In this document: in pieces, positions 16,644 to 23,493 of the stretch
Layout of the letters: every line of letters starts with the position of its first letter
Numbering within the stretch: the first letter of the stretch is position 1
Source: Sulfuritalea sp.
Lineage (GTDB): Bacteria; Pseudomonadota; Gammaproteobacteria; Burkholderiales; Rhodocyclaceae
DNA: 34,419 bases
Direction of reading: 5' to 3'
NCBI GenBank assembly: GCA_016710465.1
Contig: JADJVS010000007.1
Location: 1 to 34,419 of the forward strand
Translations under genes and position numbers: made by a program
Notes under the pieces: model-generated
What the model saw: the letters and a program-made list of their open reading frames with translations, nothing else
The model's database searches: none
What the model was told of the DNA's origin: nothing

Positions 16644-17861
16644 TTGACCGTCATTGTATCCCCCCCCGTCCCGAAAACTGATCAGCGGTTTGACGACTGG
16701 ATGTATTTGTTCTGGAAACGTGTGTTCGAGGCCATCGCGGACGGGGGAGGGGGAGGGTCTCTCGGGCCATTCACTGATCATTCTGTAATTCTGGCTGATT
16801 CTTCGTCAACAATCGCATCGCTGGCAAGCCTCGGGACGACAACAACGGTACTGCATGGCAACCCATCTGATGATCCGTCATGGGGGCCGGTTAGCCTATC
16901 GGCTGACGTGGCAGGAAATTTGCCGGTAACAAACCTGAATGACGGGATTGATGCTGATAGTTCGACGGTCTGGTACGGGGATGGAACATGGCGTGTGCCA
17001 GGGCCACCTTCATCACTCTACCTTACCACAATCAACTATATCCAGAACAGCCGGTTCCAGGTGCGAAATAACGCAGAACAGGCGTCTGTTGATTTTGCAA
17101 CAAGCGCCCCGTACTCGCAGCACGTAAGGCGCTGGTATGGCTATTGTGAGGATGCGGGATTCAGAACGGAAGCGGCGACCGGGGCTGATTTTTCTTATAT
17201 CGCAATCAAGCGGTACTCCGGAAGTAGTCAAGCACCTGTGCGCTTAGTGCAAATTTTCGATACAGAAGATAGCATACCCCTATCCAACACAGTAAATAAA
17301 GCGGTCGTTATTCGTATAGGAAAGAAAAACACATCATCGAATATCGACAGTGTAAATCTAATTGTCACAAAAAATTCAGCCGTTAATGAGTCTCTTGATG
17401 ATTATCTTACAGATAGCTGGAATGATCCTGAGCAGATACTTAATGCTACCCCTTTCGTAAATGAGTATCTTAACTATTCTAGCTACTACCTTGATTTTGG
17501 AACTGTAAAGCAATTGGCGGTCGAAGTGCAGGTTACTTTCGGTGCCAGCGTAGATGCTGTGAATGATGAGGTATGGATAAGCTACATTCTGCTCAACGAC
17601 GGTATTGGTGCCACATACATGGACTCAAAGTCTTTAGCGGTCGCAAAACAGGAATGCAACAGGTACTATCAGGAGCTTGAGCTTTATTTAACAGACTCGT
17701 TTATAAGCGTTCCGATTAATATGCGAGCCGTGCCGAGTATAACACTAGGCGACGCTGCCGCATTCACCACAACAGGAACAACCAAAGACGCCCTCATTAT
17801 TAAAGTAAATTCGAGTGGTGACAACGGGATACATACTGTTTATCTTGATTGTGAGTTGTAA
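16644..17861 (+). CDS. Tail fibre / receptor-binding protein
   Basis: A 405-residue protein starting with TTG at 16644, seven bases after GAGG (16633-16636). The N-terminus (VPKTDQRFDDWMYLFWKRVF, then a Gly5 linker) is a typical virion-attachment segment of podoviral fibres. Residues about 40-120 contain repeats like LADSSSTIASLASLGTTTTV and the NDGIDADSSTVWYGDGTWRV block common in trimeric fibre shafts. From about residue 130 a beta-rich carbohydrate-binding-like domain begins (NYIQNSRFQVRNNAE, then RRWYGYCEDAGF) and runs to the C-terminus. The second half of the gene is noticeably richer in A and T than its neighbours, suggesting an exchanged host-range tip. No enzymatic motif was seen. Confidence 0.85.
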   Translation: MTVIVSPPVPKTDQRFDDWMYLFWKRVFEAIADGGGGGSLGPFTDHSVILADSSSTIASLASLGTTTTVLHGNPSDDPSWGPVSLSADVAGNLPVTNLNDGIDADSSTVWYGDGTWRVPGPPSSLYLTTINYIQNSRFQVRNNAEQASVDFATSAPYSQHVRRWYGYCEDAGFRTEAATGADFSYIAIKRYSGSSQAPVRLVQIFDTEDSIPLSNTVNKAVVIRIGKKNTSSNIDSVNLIVTKNSAVNESLDDYLTDSWNDPEQILNATPFVNEYLNYSSYYLDFGTVKQLAVEVQVTFGASVDAVNDEVWISYILLNDGIGATYMDSKSLAVAKQECNRYYQELELYLTDSFISVPINMRAVPSITLGDAAAFTTTGTTKDALIIKVNSSGDNGIHTVYLDCEL

Positions 17862-17863
17862 TA

Positions 17864-18337
17864 ATGACAGGCGAACAAGAAGAAAGGCATCGAGACCTTG
17901 CGGAAAGGGTGGGCGCACTGTCCAGAGACGTTGACCGCTTCCGGGCGGAACTGGAAAAGGTCGCTGATCGAGCAGAGCAGGCAGACAGACGGCTGGCTGA
18001 CGAAATGGCGGATGCGCTTATAAAGGTCCACGAAAAGCTTGACCACACAATGGCGATGCAAACATCACGGCACGCCGATCAAGCGGCGCAAATACAACGT
18101 ATACAGGCGTCTATTGATGGGCTTTCGTTTGACCTGAAGGAGCCTATGGAGGTTTGGCGCACAACGAAATACGGGGCAAAGGCTATCAGTTTGCTGGTAC
18201 TGTTTGTCCGATGGGTTGTCCCAATCGGGGCCGCAGCGCTTATCGGGTATAACGCATGGCAGGCGAAGATGCTCACGGAAATACGCAACGAAATCCCTCC
18301 GCCGTCGGTAAGCACAGCGAAACCGGGAGAGAAATGA
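17864..18337 (+). CDS. Coiled-coil protein with C-terminal membrane helix (holin-like candidate)
   Basis: A 157-residue protein. Residues 5-60 form a strongly charged coiled coil (EERHRDLAERVGALSRDVDR, then FRAELEKVADRAEQADRRL). Residues about 107-128 form a hydrophobic helix (ISLLVLFVRWVVPIGAAALI), and a short tail follows. One membrane helix behind a cytoplasmic coiled coil, after the tail fibre and in ATGA contact with a secreted protein, resembles phage holin- or spanin-region proteins. No lysozyme gene is next to it, so the lysis role is only an inference. The start follows the previous stop by two bases, and no strong ribosome binding site is visible. Confidence 0.65.
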   Translation: MTGEQEERHRDLAERVGALSRDVDRFRAELEKVADRAEQADRRLADEMADALIKVHEKLDHTMAMQTSRHADQAAQIQRIQASIDGLSFDLKEPMEVWRTTKYGAKAISLLVLFVRWVVPIGAAALIGYNAWQAKMLTEIRNEIPPPSVSTAKPGEK

Positions 18338-18939
18338 AGCCGCTTTTTATCGGAATACTCCTCGGCCTACTGCTGGCCCTTCTGGCGACGATTGCGACAG
18401 CGTCTGAGCCTCCGTCCGGCTTGAATGCTGGCGCGTGGGCAGCCTATCAGGCGTCGTCGTCATCGTCGGCAGGGGCTGCTGTGAAAACAGCGCAGACGGC
18501 CGCGCAGCAAGTTGCCGTTACGATAAATCAGCCGGCATCGGCGGCGGATAGCGGCAGCAAAACATCGACGCTGCGCACCGTCCCAGACTCATATGCGCCA
18601 ACGGTTGGCGCAACTGCGCCTTGCCGGATTGCGGTATCGGCGGGCATTGCGGTGATCGGGATCGGGGTGTCTGGCGGCGGAAGTGTCGAGGATGATCCGT
18701 GCAACCTGCGCGAAACTGCCAGGCTGCTTGACGGGATCGGGCAGAGGGAAGCTGCGGCGCGGGTTATGTGCGGAGATCCGCGAGCCGCTCGCGCTCTCGG
18801 GAGCACAGTTTGTCCTCAAGCATCAGTCCCGCCATCTCGCGACGCTCCGGCCACCACAGAAACTCGTAGCATCTGCGATCAGGCGTACCGCTACGACGAT
18901 CCGGTGTTGGCGGCTCGGAACGGGTGTGATGGTTGGTAG
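18334..18939 (+). CDS. Secreted phage protein with signal peptide, function unknown
   Basis: I place the start at ATG 18334 (201 residues), behind GGGAGA and overlapping the previous stop; the frame is open further upstream but lacks a better start. The first 23 residues (MKPLFIGILLGLLLALLATI plus ATA) are a clear signal peptide, probably cut before SEPPSG. A Ser/Ala/Gln-rich linker follows, then a hydrophobic segment (CRIAVSAGIAVIGIGVSGGG) and a domain with spaced cysteines (DDPCNLRETARLLDGIGQRE, then AARVMCGDPRAARALGSTVC). Proteins with this 'G..GGG.VED.C..R..AR.L...G...AA...C.dp' pattern occur in other phages without known function. The periplasmic place and cysteines suggest disulfides. 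It ends the late block. Confidence 0.68.
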   Translation: MKPLFIGILLGLLLALLATIATASEPPSGLNAGAWAAYQASSSSSAGAAVKTAQTAAQQVAVTINQPASAADSGSKTSTLRTVPDSYAPTVGATAPCRIAVSAGIAVIGIGVSGGGSVEDDPCNLRETARLLDGIGQREAAARVMCGDPRAARALGSTVCPQASVPPSRDAPATTETRSICDQAYRYDDPVLAARNGCDGW

Positions 18940-18974
18940 CCATTATTCGCCCTCCTGCTCAGTCCTCGCATTGT

Positions 18975-19373
18975 CTATCGGTAGCGCGCGGCGTCTTCTT
19001 TGTCGCAAATACTTCTGTCCCCCCATAGCCGCATTGCTGCATTGCGTAGAGTGGTGATTTCCTTCTGCATGCGAATCAGTGCATCCGCCGCCGTCTCGCC
19101 TTCCTTCAGGTACGGGCGGCAGGCGTCGAGCTGGTCTTTGGCCTCTGCGCGATCAATCTGCAATTCGGAATCCGTCTTGTATGCGCCTTCCTCCGCGAGC
19201 AGTGCAGGCACTTTGATCGCGACTTTTGACCACTCGAATTCGTCCGGGCGGCTGGAAAGACCGATGAACGTGGCCAGCATAGCCGACGCTTCGTTTTGCC
19301 ACTGCTCAAGCCTGTGAATCTCCGCAGCGCACTCGCCGTGAATGTCGCCGTCTGGCTGTTCGTCAAAGCTCAT
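18975..19373 (-). CDS. Hypothetical early phage protein
   Basis: The last gene of the leftward early block: 132 residues, starting MSFDEQPDGDIHGECAAEIH. It is mostly helical, with heptad-like stretches near both ends (RLEQWQNEASAML, then ALIRMQKEITTLRNAAMRLW). No family is recognised. The start at 19373 follows GGAGGATTGAGAT, the same leader seen before the next two genes upstream. It overlaps the preceding gene by 11 bases. It faces the late block tail to tail across 35 bases, in which I find no terminator. Confidence 0.72.
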   Translation of the reverse strand: MSFDEQPDGDIHGECAAEIHRLEQWQNEASAMLATFIGLSSRPDEFEWSKVAIKVPALLAEEGAYKTDSELQIDRAEAKDQLDACRPYLKEGETAADALIRMQKEITTLRNAAMRLWGDRSICDKEDAARYR

Positions 19374-19788
19374 ATCTCAATCCTCCATGTAGGCGCCTGA
19401 TTTGCTCAACAAGCGACGGGTGCGCGACAAGCATCCTTCTTGGCCGATCCACGGAAAACGGCAGGAGCAACATCGACGTGTCGATCATGAACGCAGCCGG
19501 CTTTTTCACCATGCCAAACCGCTTGTTCCACTTCTTTTGAATCCTGGCGTGGTAGCTGGCGGTCTGGTTGCGCCGTCGCTTGTGCGCCCTGGCCGGCTTC
19601 GTTTGGCAGGCGTTAATCGACTCCCGCACTTCAATACCGCCAAGCGGCCCGGAAATGTTGCCGGGCGCATAGTTACTCCGGGATTTGCCGAAAAGCTCGC
19701 TCAGCTTCTCAACGCCGAGATTAATGTCCGCCATAGTGAGGGTGTACGCGTTACTCGATGTTGTTGCTGTTTCCGGGCTAAAAATCAT
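19363..19788 (-). CDS. Hypothetical basic phage protein
   Basis: A 141-residue leftward protein. An N-terminal helix (MADINLGVEKLSELFGKSRS lies slightly inside) is followed by a basic middle section (CQTKPARAHKRRRNQTASYH, then ARIQKKWNKRFGMVKKPAAF). The 'HxRIQKKWNKRFG' string recurs in small phage proteins of unknown role. The start at 19788 lies behind AGGATTGAGAA. An internal ATG about 19 codons in (MADINLGVE) is another possible start but lacks the shared leader. It overlaps its upstream neighbour in ATGA style and its downstream neighbour by 11 bases, so the genes are clearly co-translated. Nucleic-acid binding is possible from the charge, but not shown. Confidence 0.65.
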   Translation of the reverse strand: MIFSPETATTSSNAYTLTMADINLGVEKLSELFGKSRSNYAPGNISGPLGGIEVRESINACQTKPARAHKRRRNQTASYHARIQKKWNKRFGMVKKPAAFMIDTSMLLLPFSVDRPRRMLVAHPSLVEQIRRLHGGLRYEL

Positions 19789-20339
19789 TTCTCAATCCTC
19801 ATCGCAACTTTTCCTGGCGACCACGACAGCGGGGGTTGTCCTGAAATCGCCGCATTGAACTGATCAACAGCATCTTCAAGCCAATAAGGTGCGTCGCAGT
19901 TGCTATCGCTAGGCAGTTGGTCATGCCAATTGCTGTAGTCAATCGGCCTTGCATATTTTGGCTCGCAGATATGTAGCTTCAAATCGGCCAGGGTCTGGCC
20001 TTCTTCCAGAGAGTCTTCAGCGTCTTCCGGCGAGCTAAAGTATTCGTCGCGACTGTCAGAGTAGAGCATAGCAACGCCATCCCACTCTGCGGTAGGCATG
20101 GCGTCGTACTTTGCTTCTGCGGCCTTGTCTCTGCACGACTGGCAAGCCAAATAGAGCTTCTTTGTTGGCTCTCCGCAACTCACGCACTTGACGTGCGTGC
20201 ACCCGGACCAGCGCGCCGAGTGCTCATTGTCGCCGTAGAAACGCCCGTCCCTAGACCGCCATCCGGTCACGGTCACGAGCGTTGCCGCCCTGGGGTCGTC
20301 GATCATTACGACTTCCTCTTGCTGATTCGTTGCTGTCAT
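19785..20339 (-). CDS. Hypothetical zinc-finger phage protein
   Basis: A 184-residue protein with a treble of cysteine pairs, HVKCVSCGEPTKKLYLACQS followed by C (about residues 49-69: CxxC then CxxC), the layout of a small zinc finger. The rest is acidic (MPTAEWDGVAMLYSDSRDEY, then FSSPEDAEDSLEEGQTLADL). The part around DEYFSSPEDAEDSLEEG resembles phage early proteins of unknown role. The start at 20339 follows GGAGGATTGAGAA. Another ATG 11 codons in (MIDDPRAATLV) is less well placed. It is the first gene after a 194-base non-coding stretch that holds a palindrome and a terminator-like hairpin. Confidence 0.7.
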   Translation of the reverse strand: MTATNQQEEVVMIDDPRAATLVTVTGWRSRDGRFYGDNEHSARWSGCTHVKCVSCGEPTKKLYLACQSCRDKAAEAKYDAMPTAEWDGVAMLYSDSRDEYFSSPEDAEDSLEEGQTLADLKLHICEPKYARPIDYSNWHDQLPSDSNCDAPYWLEDAVDQFNAAISGQPPLSWSPGKVAMRIEK

Positions 20340-20447
20340 TTCTCAATCCTCCGTTGTTGGTGGGGCGGCCGGCGCTGATCCCCGGCTTGCTGCGCGCTAG
20401 CTCCGTTGGCCGATTAGTCTGGCGGCATTACCAAGACTCCGCACTTG

Positions 20448-20472
20448 GCCAGTACTTCGGGGCTGGCTTTTT
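20448..20472 (+). terminator. Rightward intrinsic terminator inside the leftward block
   Basis: GCCAGTAC and GGGGCTGGC-type arms fold around a TTCG tetraloop, with one A-G mismatch and one G-U pair, followed by five T on the plus strand. It would stop rightward RNA, although all genes here are leftward, so it could block antisense read-through. Eighteen bases (20455-20472) are identical to the terminator at 28331-28348. Confidence 0.5.
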
Positions 20473-20480
20473 GCTTCAAG

Positions 20481-20496
20481 TTAGCCGAACGGCTAA
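20481..20496. promoter_or_regulatory. Perfect 16-bp palindrome, operator-like
   Basis: TTAGCCG-AA-CGGCTAA is a perfect inverted repeat with 7-base arms in the 194-base gap between 20339 and 20534. It differs from the TAGCG-N-CGCTA operators at 27.9 kb, so a different protein would bind it. It could control an internal leftward promoter; I see only weak promoter boxes around it. Confidence 0.4.
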
Positions 20497-20533
20497 TACT
20501 TTTCATGGCTTATGCTGTTCGGAAGTGGATACG

Positions 20534-20716
20534 TTAAATGACAAGGCAGCTTGACGCGCTCTCTTCGTCGTATTCGTCACACTCGTAGCATTCGCATCCA
20601 TAGGGAACCATGTGCGGGCAGCAATCAATACCAACCTCCATTTGTTCGTCGTCGTCATCTATATACGGGTTGTCGAAAACCGGATTTTTGTCTTCAGTAT
20701 TCACTTCCATCATCAT
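20534..20716 (-). CDS. Small acidic cysteine-rich protein
   Basis: A 60-residue protein beginning with three consecutive ATG codons directly behind AGAGGGG; the second or third ATG has the best spacing. It reads MMMEVNTEDKNPVFDNPYID, is very acidic, and has cysteines clustered near the C-terminus (GIDCCPHMVPYGCECYECDE, then a final C). The CC..C.C..C set with a histidine suggests metal binding. A longer frame is open to 20767 but has no better start. Function unknown. It lies just downstream of the winged-helix gene and ahead of the non-coding gap with the palindrome. Confidence 0.6.
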   Translation of the reverse strand: MMMEVNTEDKNPVFDNPYIDDDDEQMEVGIDCCPHMVPYGCECYECDEYDEESASSCLVI

Positions 20717-20726
20717 CCCCTCTTTA

Positions 20727-21251
20727 TCATGCTGGCACGAACACGGTTTTACGCGCCGTGCGACCAATTTCGACGAGTCCGTAGACGATCACTTCGTCGT
20801 CGCTGCGCAGTGCCATTGCTGTTGCCGTATCTAGATCTGCAACAATGCTTTGGTTTGCTGGCGAATCGGTCCCCTGAACCATGTAGGCCGAGTAGCGCGG
20901 ACAAACGCCAGTTGGCGCGGATGCCGTCTCTCCTCGGTCTTCTGGCGCGTAATGCGCTTGATGATCTTCACCATCTTGGCCGGTGTCCGCGACCGCTTGC
21001 GAGTCGCCATCGCCAGCCATCAACCATTCGCGCCCCTTCTGCGTGATGTGGTACGTGACGAAGCGCGTCATTTCGTCCTGCTCGATCGTCAGCAGGCCAG
21101 CCTTTTTTGCCACTCCGGCGTTGTCGCGCACCTGGCCGGCGGCAAGCCCTGCAGATTCTGCAAGCTCCGCTGTTGTCAGGCCACAATCTGCGTTGGCCAG
21201 CGCGCGTAGAATCTTCGCGCGGGCGCCGTTTTGTTGGGTTTTTGGTTCCAT
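20727..21251 (-). CDS. Winged-helix DNA-binding protein, candidate regulator
   Basis: The real start is ATG 21251, behind AAGGA, giving 174 residues; the frame is also open upstream in the shadow of SSB. Residues about 8-75 (GARAKILRALANADCGLTTA, then ELAESAGLAAGQVRDNAGVA, then KKAGLLT) have the helix-turn-helix layout 'ILxxLxxxxxLTTxELAExxGLxxxxVxxxxxxLxxxGLL'. A wing strand, TRFVTYHITQKGREWL, follows. The middle is an acidic linker, and the last 40 residues form a second small domain (ADLDTATAMALRSDDEVIVY). It lies in the recombination operon next to SSB. A role in DNA metabolism or transcription control is inferred from the fold only. Confidence 0.65.
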   Translation of the reverse strand: MEPKTQQNGARAKILRALANADCGLTTAELAESAGLAAGQVRDNAGVAKKAGLLTIEQDEMTRFVTYHITQKGREWLMAGDGDSQAVADTGQDGEDHQAHYAPEDRGETASAPTGVCPRYSAYMVQGTDSPANQSIVADLDTATAMALRSDDEVIVYGLVEIGRTARKTVFVPA

Positions 21252-21273
21252 TGTTGGTCCTTGTTTGCTGTGG

Positions 21274-21726
21274 TCAGAAAGGGATGTCGTCATCCATATC
21301 ATTGAAATACGGCTTTTTCTTTGCTGGCGCGCTCTGAGCATGAGCCTGCGGCCGTTCAGCTTGTGGCGCCTGCCGAGACTCGCCGTCGCCACTCTTGCCG
21401 CCGAGCATCTTCATTTCGCTACCGACAATCTCGGTCGTGTAGCGGTCGCTGCCGTCCTTGTCCTGCCATTTGCGCGTCTTCAGGCTGCCTTCGACATAGA
21501 CCGATGATCCCTTGGTCAGATACTGGCCGGCGATTTCAGCGAGGCGCCGAAAGAACACGACGCGATGCCATTCGGTGGCTTCCTTCTTGTCGCCGGTCTG
21601 CTTGTCCTTCCACGATTCCGAGGTCGCGATCTTGATATTGCACACGGCGTCGCCGTTGGGCAGAAACCGCTGCTCAGGATCGGCGCCCAAATTGCCGACC
21701 AAAATAACCCGGTTGACTGATGCCAT
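21274..21726 (-). CDS. ssb: Single-stranded DNA-binding protein
   Basis: A 150-residue SSB starting MASVNRVILVGNLGADPEQR at 21726, behind AAGGAAAAAG. Residues 1-108 form the OB fold, with the family blocks NRVILVGNLGADPE, WHRVVFF, VYVEGSLKTRKWQD and GSDRYTTEIV. A Gln/Ala/Pro-rich linker follows. The acidic tip DDDIPF is the classic protein-interaction tail that recruits recombination and replication partners. It coats single-stranded DNA made by the YqaJ nuclease encoded upstream in the same operon and during phage replication. It is complete in length and motif. Confidence 0.95.
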   Translation of the reverse strand: MASVNRVILVGNLGADPEQRFLPNGDAVCNIKIATSESWKDKQTGDKKEATEWHRVVFFRRLAEIAGQYLTKGSSVYVEGSLKTRKWQDKDGSDRYTTEIVGSEMKMLGGKSGDGESRQAPQAERPQAHAQSAPAKKKPYFNDMDDDIPF

Positions 21727-21751
21727 TTTTCTTTTTCCTTGTTGTGTGAGG

Positions 21752-23493
21752 TCAGGCGGCCTTGATCTTGCCGGCGGTTGTCGCCCGCCCGTTCTCGATC
21801 CAGACCGCCTCAATGTTGTCCGGCAGATTCGCCGGCAGCGCCTTCAGCGTCGCGAAAAGCAGCGCGGTTTCGATCTGCCCTGATGAAGCCAATTCGTCCA
21901 GCCAGAACAGCAAGTCCTCGCGACCCTCAATGTCGAGCACGTCGACCCGGTCCAGAACGAGCAACTTTTCGCCTGACAGATGCGCGATCGTCTCGGCGAT
22001 CATGGCGTCGACGCGCCACCGTTCGGACTCTGAGAGCAGGGCATACGCGCGGCCGTCTGCGGTGATGTCCATATCGGCCGTGATGGTGACGATCGGCCAC
22101 TCGGTTGAAAAGTGGCTATCCGCAAGCCGCGAATTCACCGGGCCAAGCGCCTCTCCGAGCATCTGTCCCGGTATCCCGTCAGGCGCCAGGGCGGCGGCGA
22201 TCGTTTCCCATTGCTGCACGTCGCCGTGGTGCTTCGCGGCGTCGGCGGTGCGCTTGTCGGCCTGCTGCGCTGCGCGTTCCGCATCTTCCAGTTCGCGGAT
22301 GGATTTCTGCAGCTCGGCGCGCTGCTGTTTCAGATCGTCGGTTGCCGCCTTCAGCGTGTCCATTTCGCCGGTGTTCGGAGCTTCAGCCAGCCCTGCGTCT
22401 TCGATTTCGGCGAGCGCCTTTGCGGCGGCGTCTGCGGCGCCCAGGTCGCGCTTTCCGTTATCGACGGATCGGCGCATAAGGTCTGCGGCTTGCTTGTATT
22501 CGCGCAGCTTCCCGGCGGCTTCGTGATCGACTGGCGGGGGCGGCGTGAATTCGACAAGGGCGCCGTTGACGTGCGAGTGCCGCAGCACTGTTCCGCAGCT
22601 CGGGCAGTCGTAGGTCGGCTCATCCGGCAGGCGCGGGCCAGCGTTACGACTAGCTTCCATGAACTTCTCTTCCCACTGCGTCAGCTCGGCTTCGTCGCGC
22701 GCAAGCTTGTCAGCGATCCGCGCGTATTTTCCGGCCTTCTCGCGCAGCTCAGAGAGCCTTCCAGCCTGCTCTGCCGCGCGCTTTGCGCGCCCGGTCATGT
22801 CGCCGAGCGTGCCGGCGTTGGCTTCGATCTGCGCGTCAAGGCGTGACAGTGCGTCACGTGTTTCAGGAAGCTTGTTGGCGCCGGCTGGCGCTGGCGCATT
22901 TGCCCGCCAGCTTGCGGCCTTGACGCCTCCGTATGTCTCGCCGGTGATCGCCCGCCAGGCGGCCTTGGCGTCGCGCGCCTTGGCCTGGGCCTCTTTGTGC
23001 GCTGCGTCGCTGCCGGCGCGCAAATGCGGGGCGATGATGTCGACCTTGGCGGGGTCGCAGCCGCGCTCAAGCATGCGCCTGACAACCTCCGGCCAGTGAT
23101 CGAGATCCCGGTCAGCGCGAACAGAAGCTGCCGGCGCTCGTTGGCGTCGAGGCTCGCGAACCGCTGCGCATCGAGAACGAACGGCAGCAGTTCGGACGGG
23201 CGACGGCTTCCGGTCTGCTCGTGGGCGCCGTTGGGCATGGTGATGGCGGACTGCCCGCCGTCGTGCTCGACAACGGCGTAGCCGACCTCGGCATCGTCCG
23301 AGACGAGCTGCTTGTACTCCTTCTTTAGCACGACTCGCGACGGCTCGCCGGTCAGCGCCATGCGCACGGCTTGTGCGATGCTTGATTTGCCGCTGTGGTT
23401 TTTCCCGCAGATCAGCAGCACGGGGCGCGAAAGCTTCAAGTCGACGTCTCTGGCGCCGATGAAGTTCTTTGCGGTGATTGCCGAGACTCTCAT
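21752..23493 (-). pseudogene. Rad50/RecF-like AAA ATPase with zinc hook, one frameshift
   Basis: Starts at ATG 23493, in ATGA contact with the upstream gene. The N-terminal frame shows the ATPase start (MRVSAITAKNFIGARDVDLK) and Walker A GKNHSGKSS (residues about 30-38). At about 23095 the frame breaks after LLFALTGISITG. The neighbouring frame then reads PEVVRRMLERGCDPAKVDII and continues to 21752. One extra C in the GGCC run would join them (about 580 residues). Downstream lie coiled-coil arms around a CPSC zinc hook (YDCPSCGTVLRHSH), an ABC-type signature (LLSESERWRVDAM) and Walker B (KLLVLDRVDVLD). Such ATPases accompany YqaJ nucleases in phage recombination modules, like Rad50 with Mre11. 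Confidence 0.75.

Noticed and set aside
16303..16647. Rightward 114-residue frame overlapping the end of the ejection gene
   Set aside because: Its first half is Arg/Cys-rich noise. The leftward 54-residue frame in the same place has a clear membrane helix, a ribosome binding site and exact fit between neighbours.
16644..17861. Diversity-generating retroelement target in the tail fibre
   Set aside because: No reverse transcriptase and no template repeat are visible in the window.
20551..21046. Rightward frames (20551-20784, 20612-21046) opposite small leftward genes
   Set aside because: Leftward frames have proper starts, ribosome binding sites and family-like composition; the rightward ones do not.
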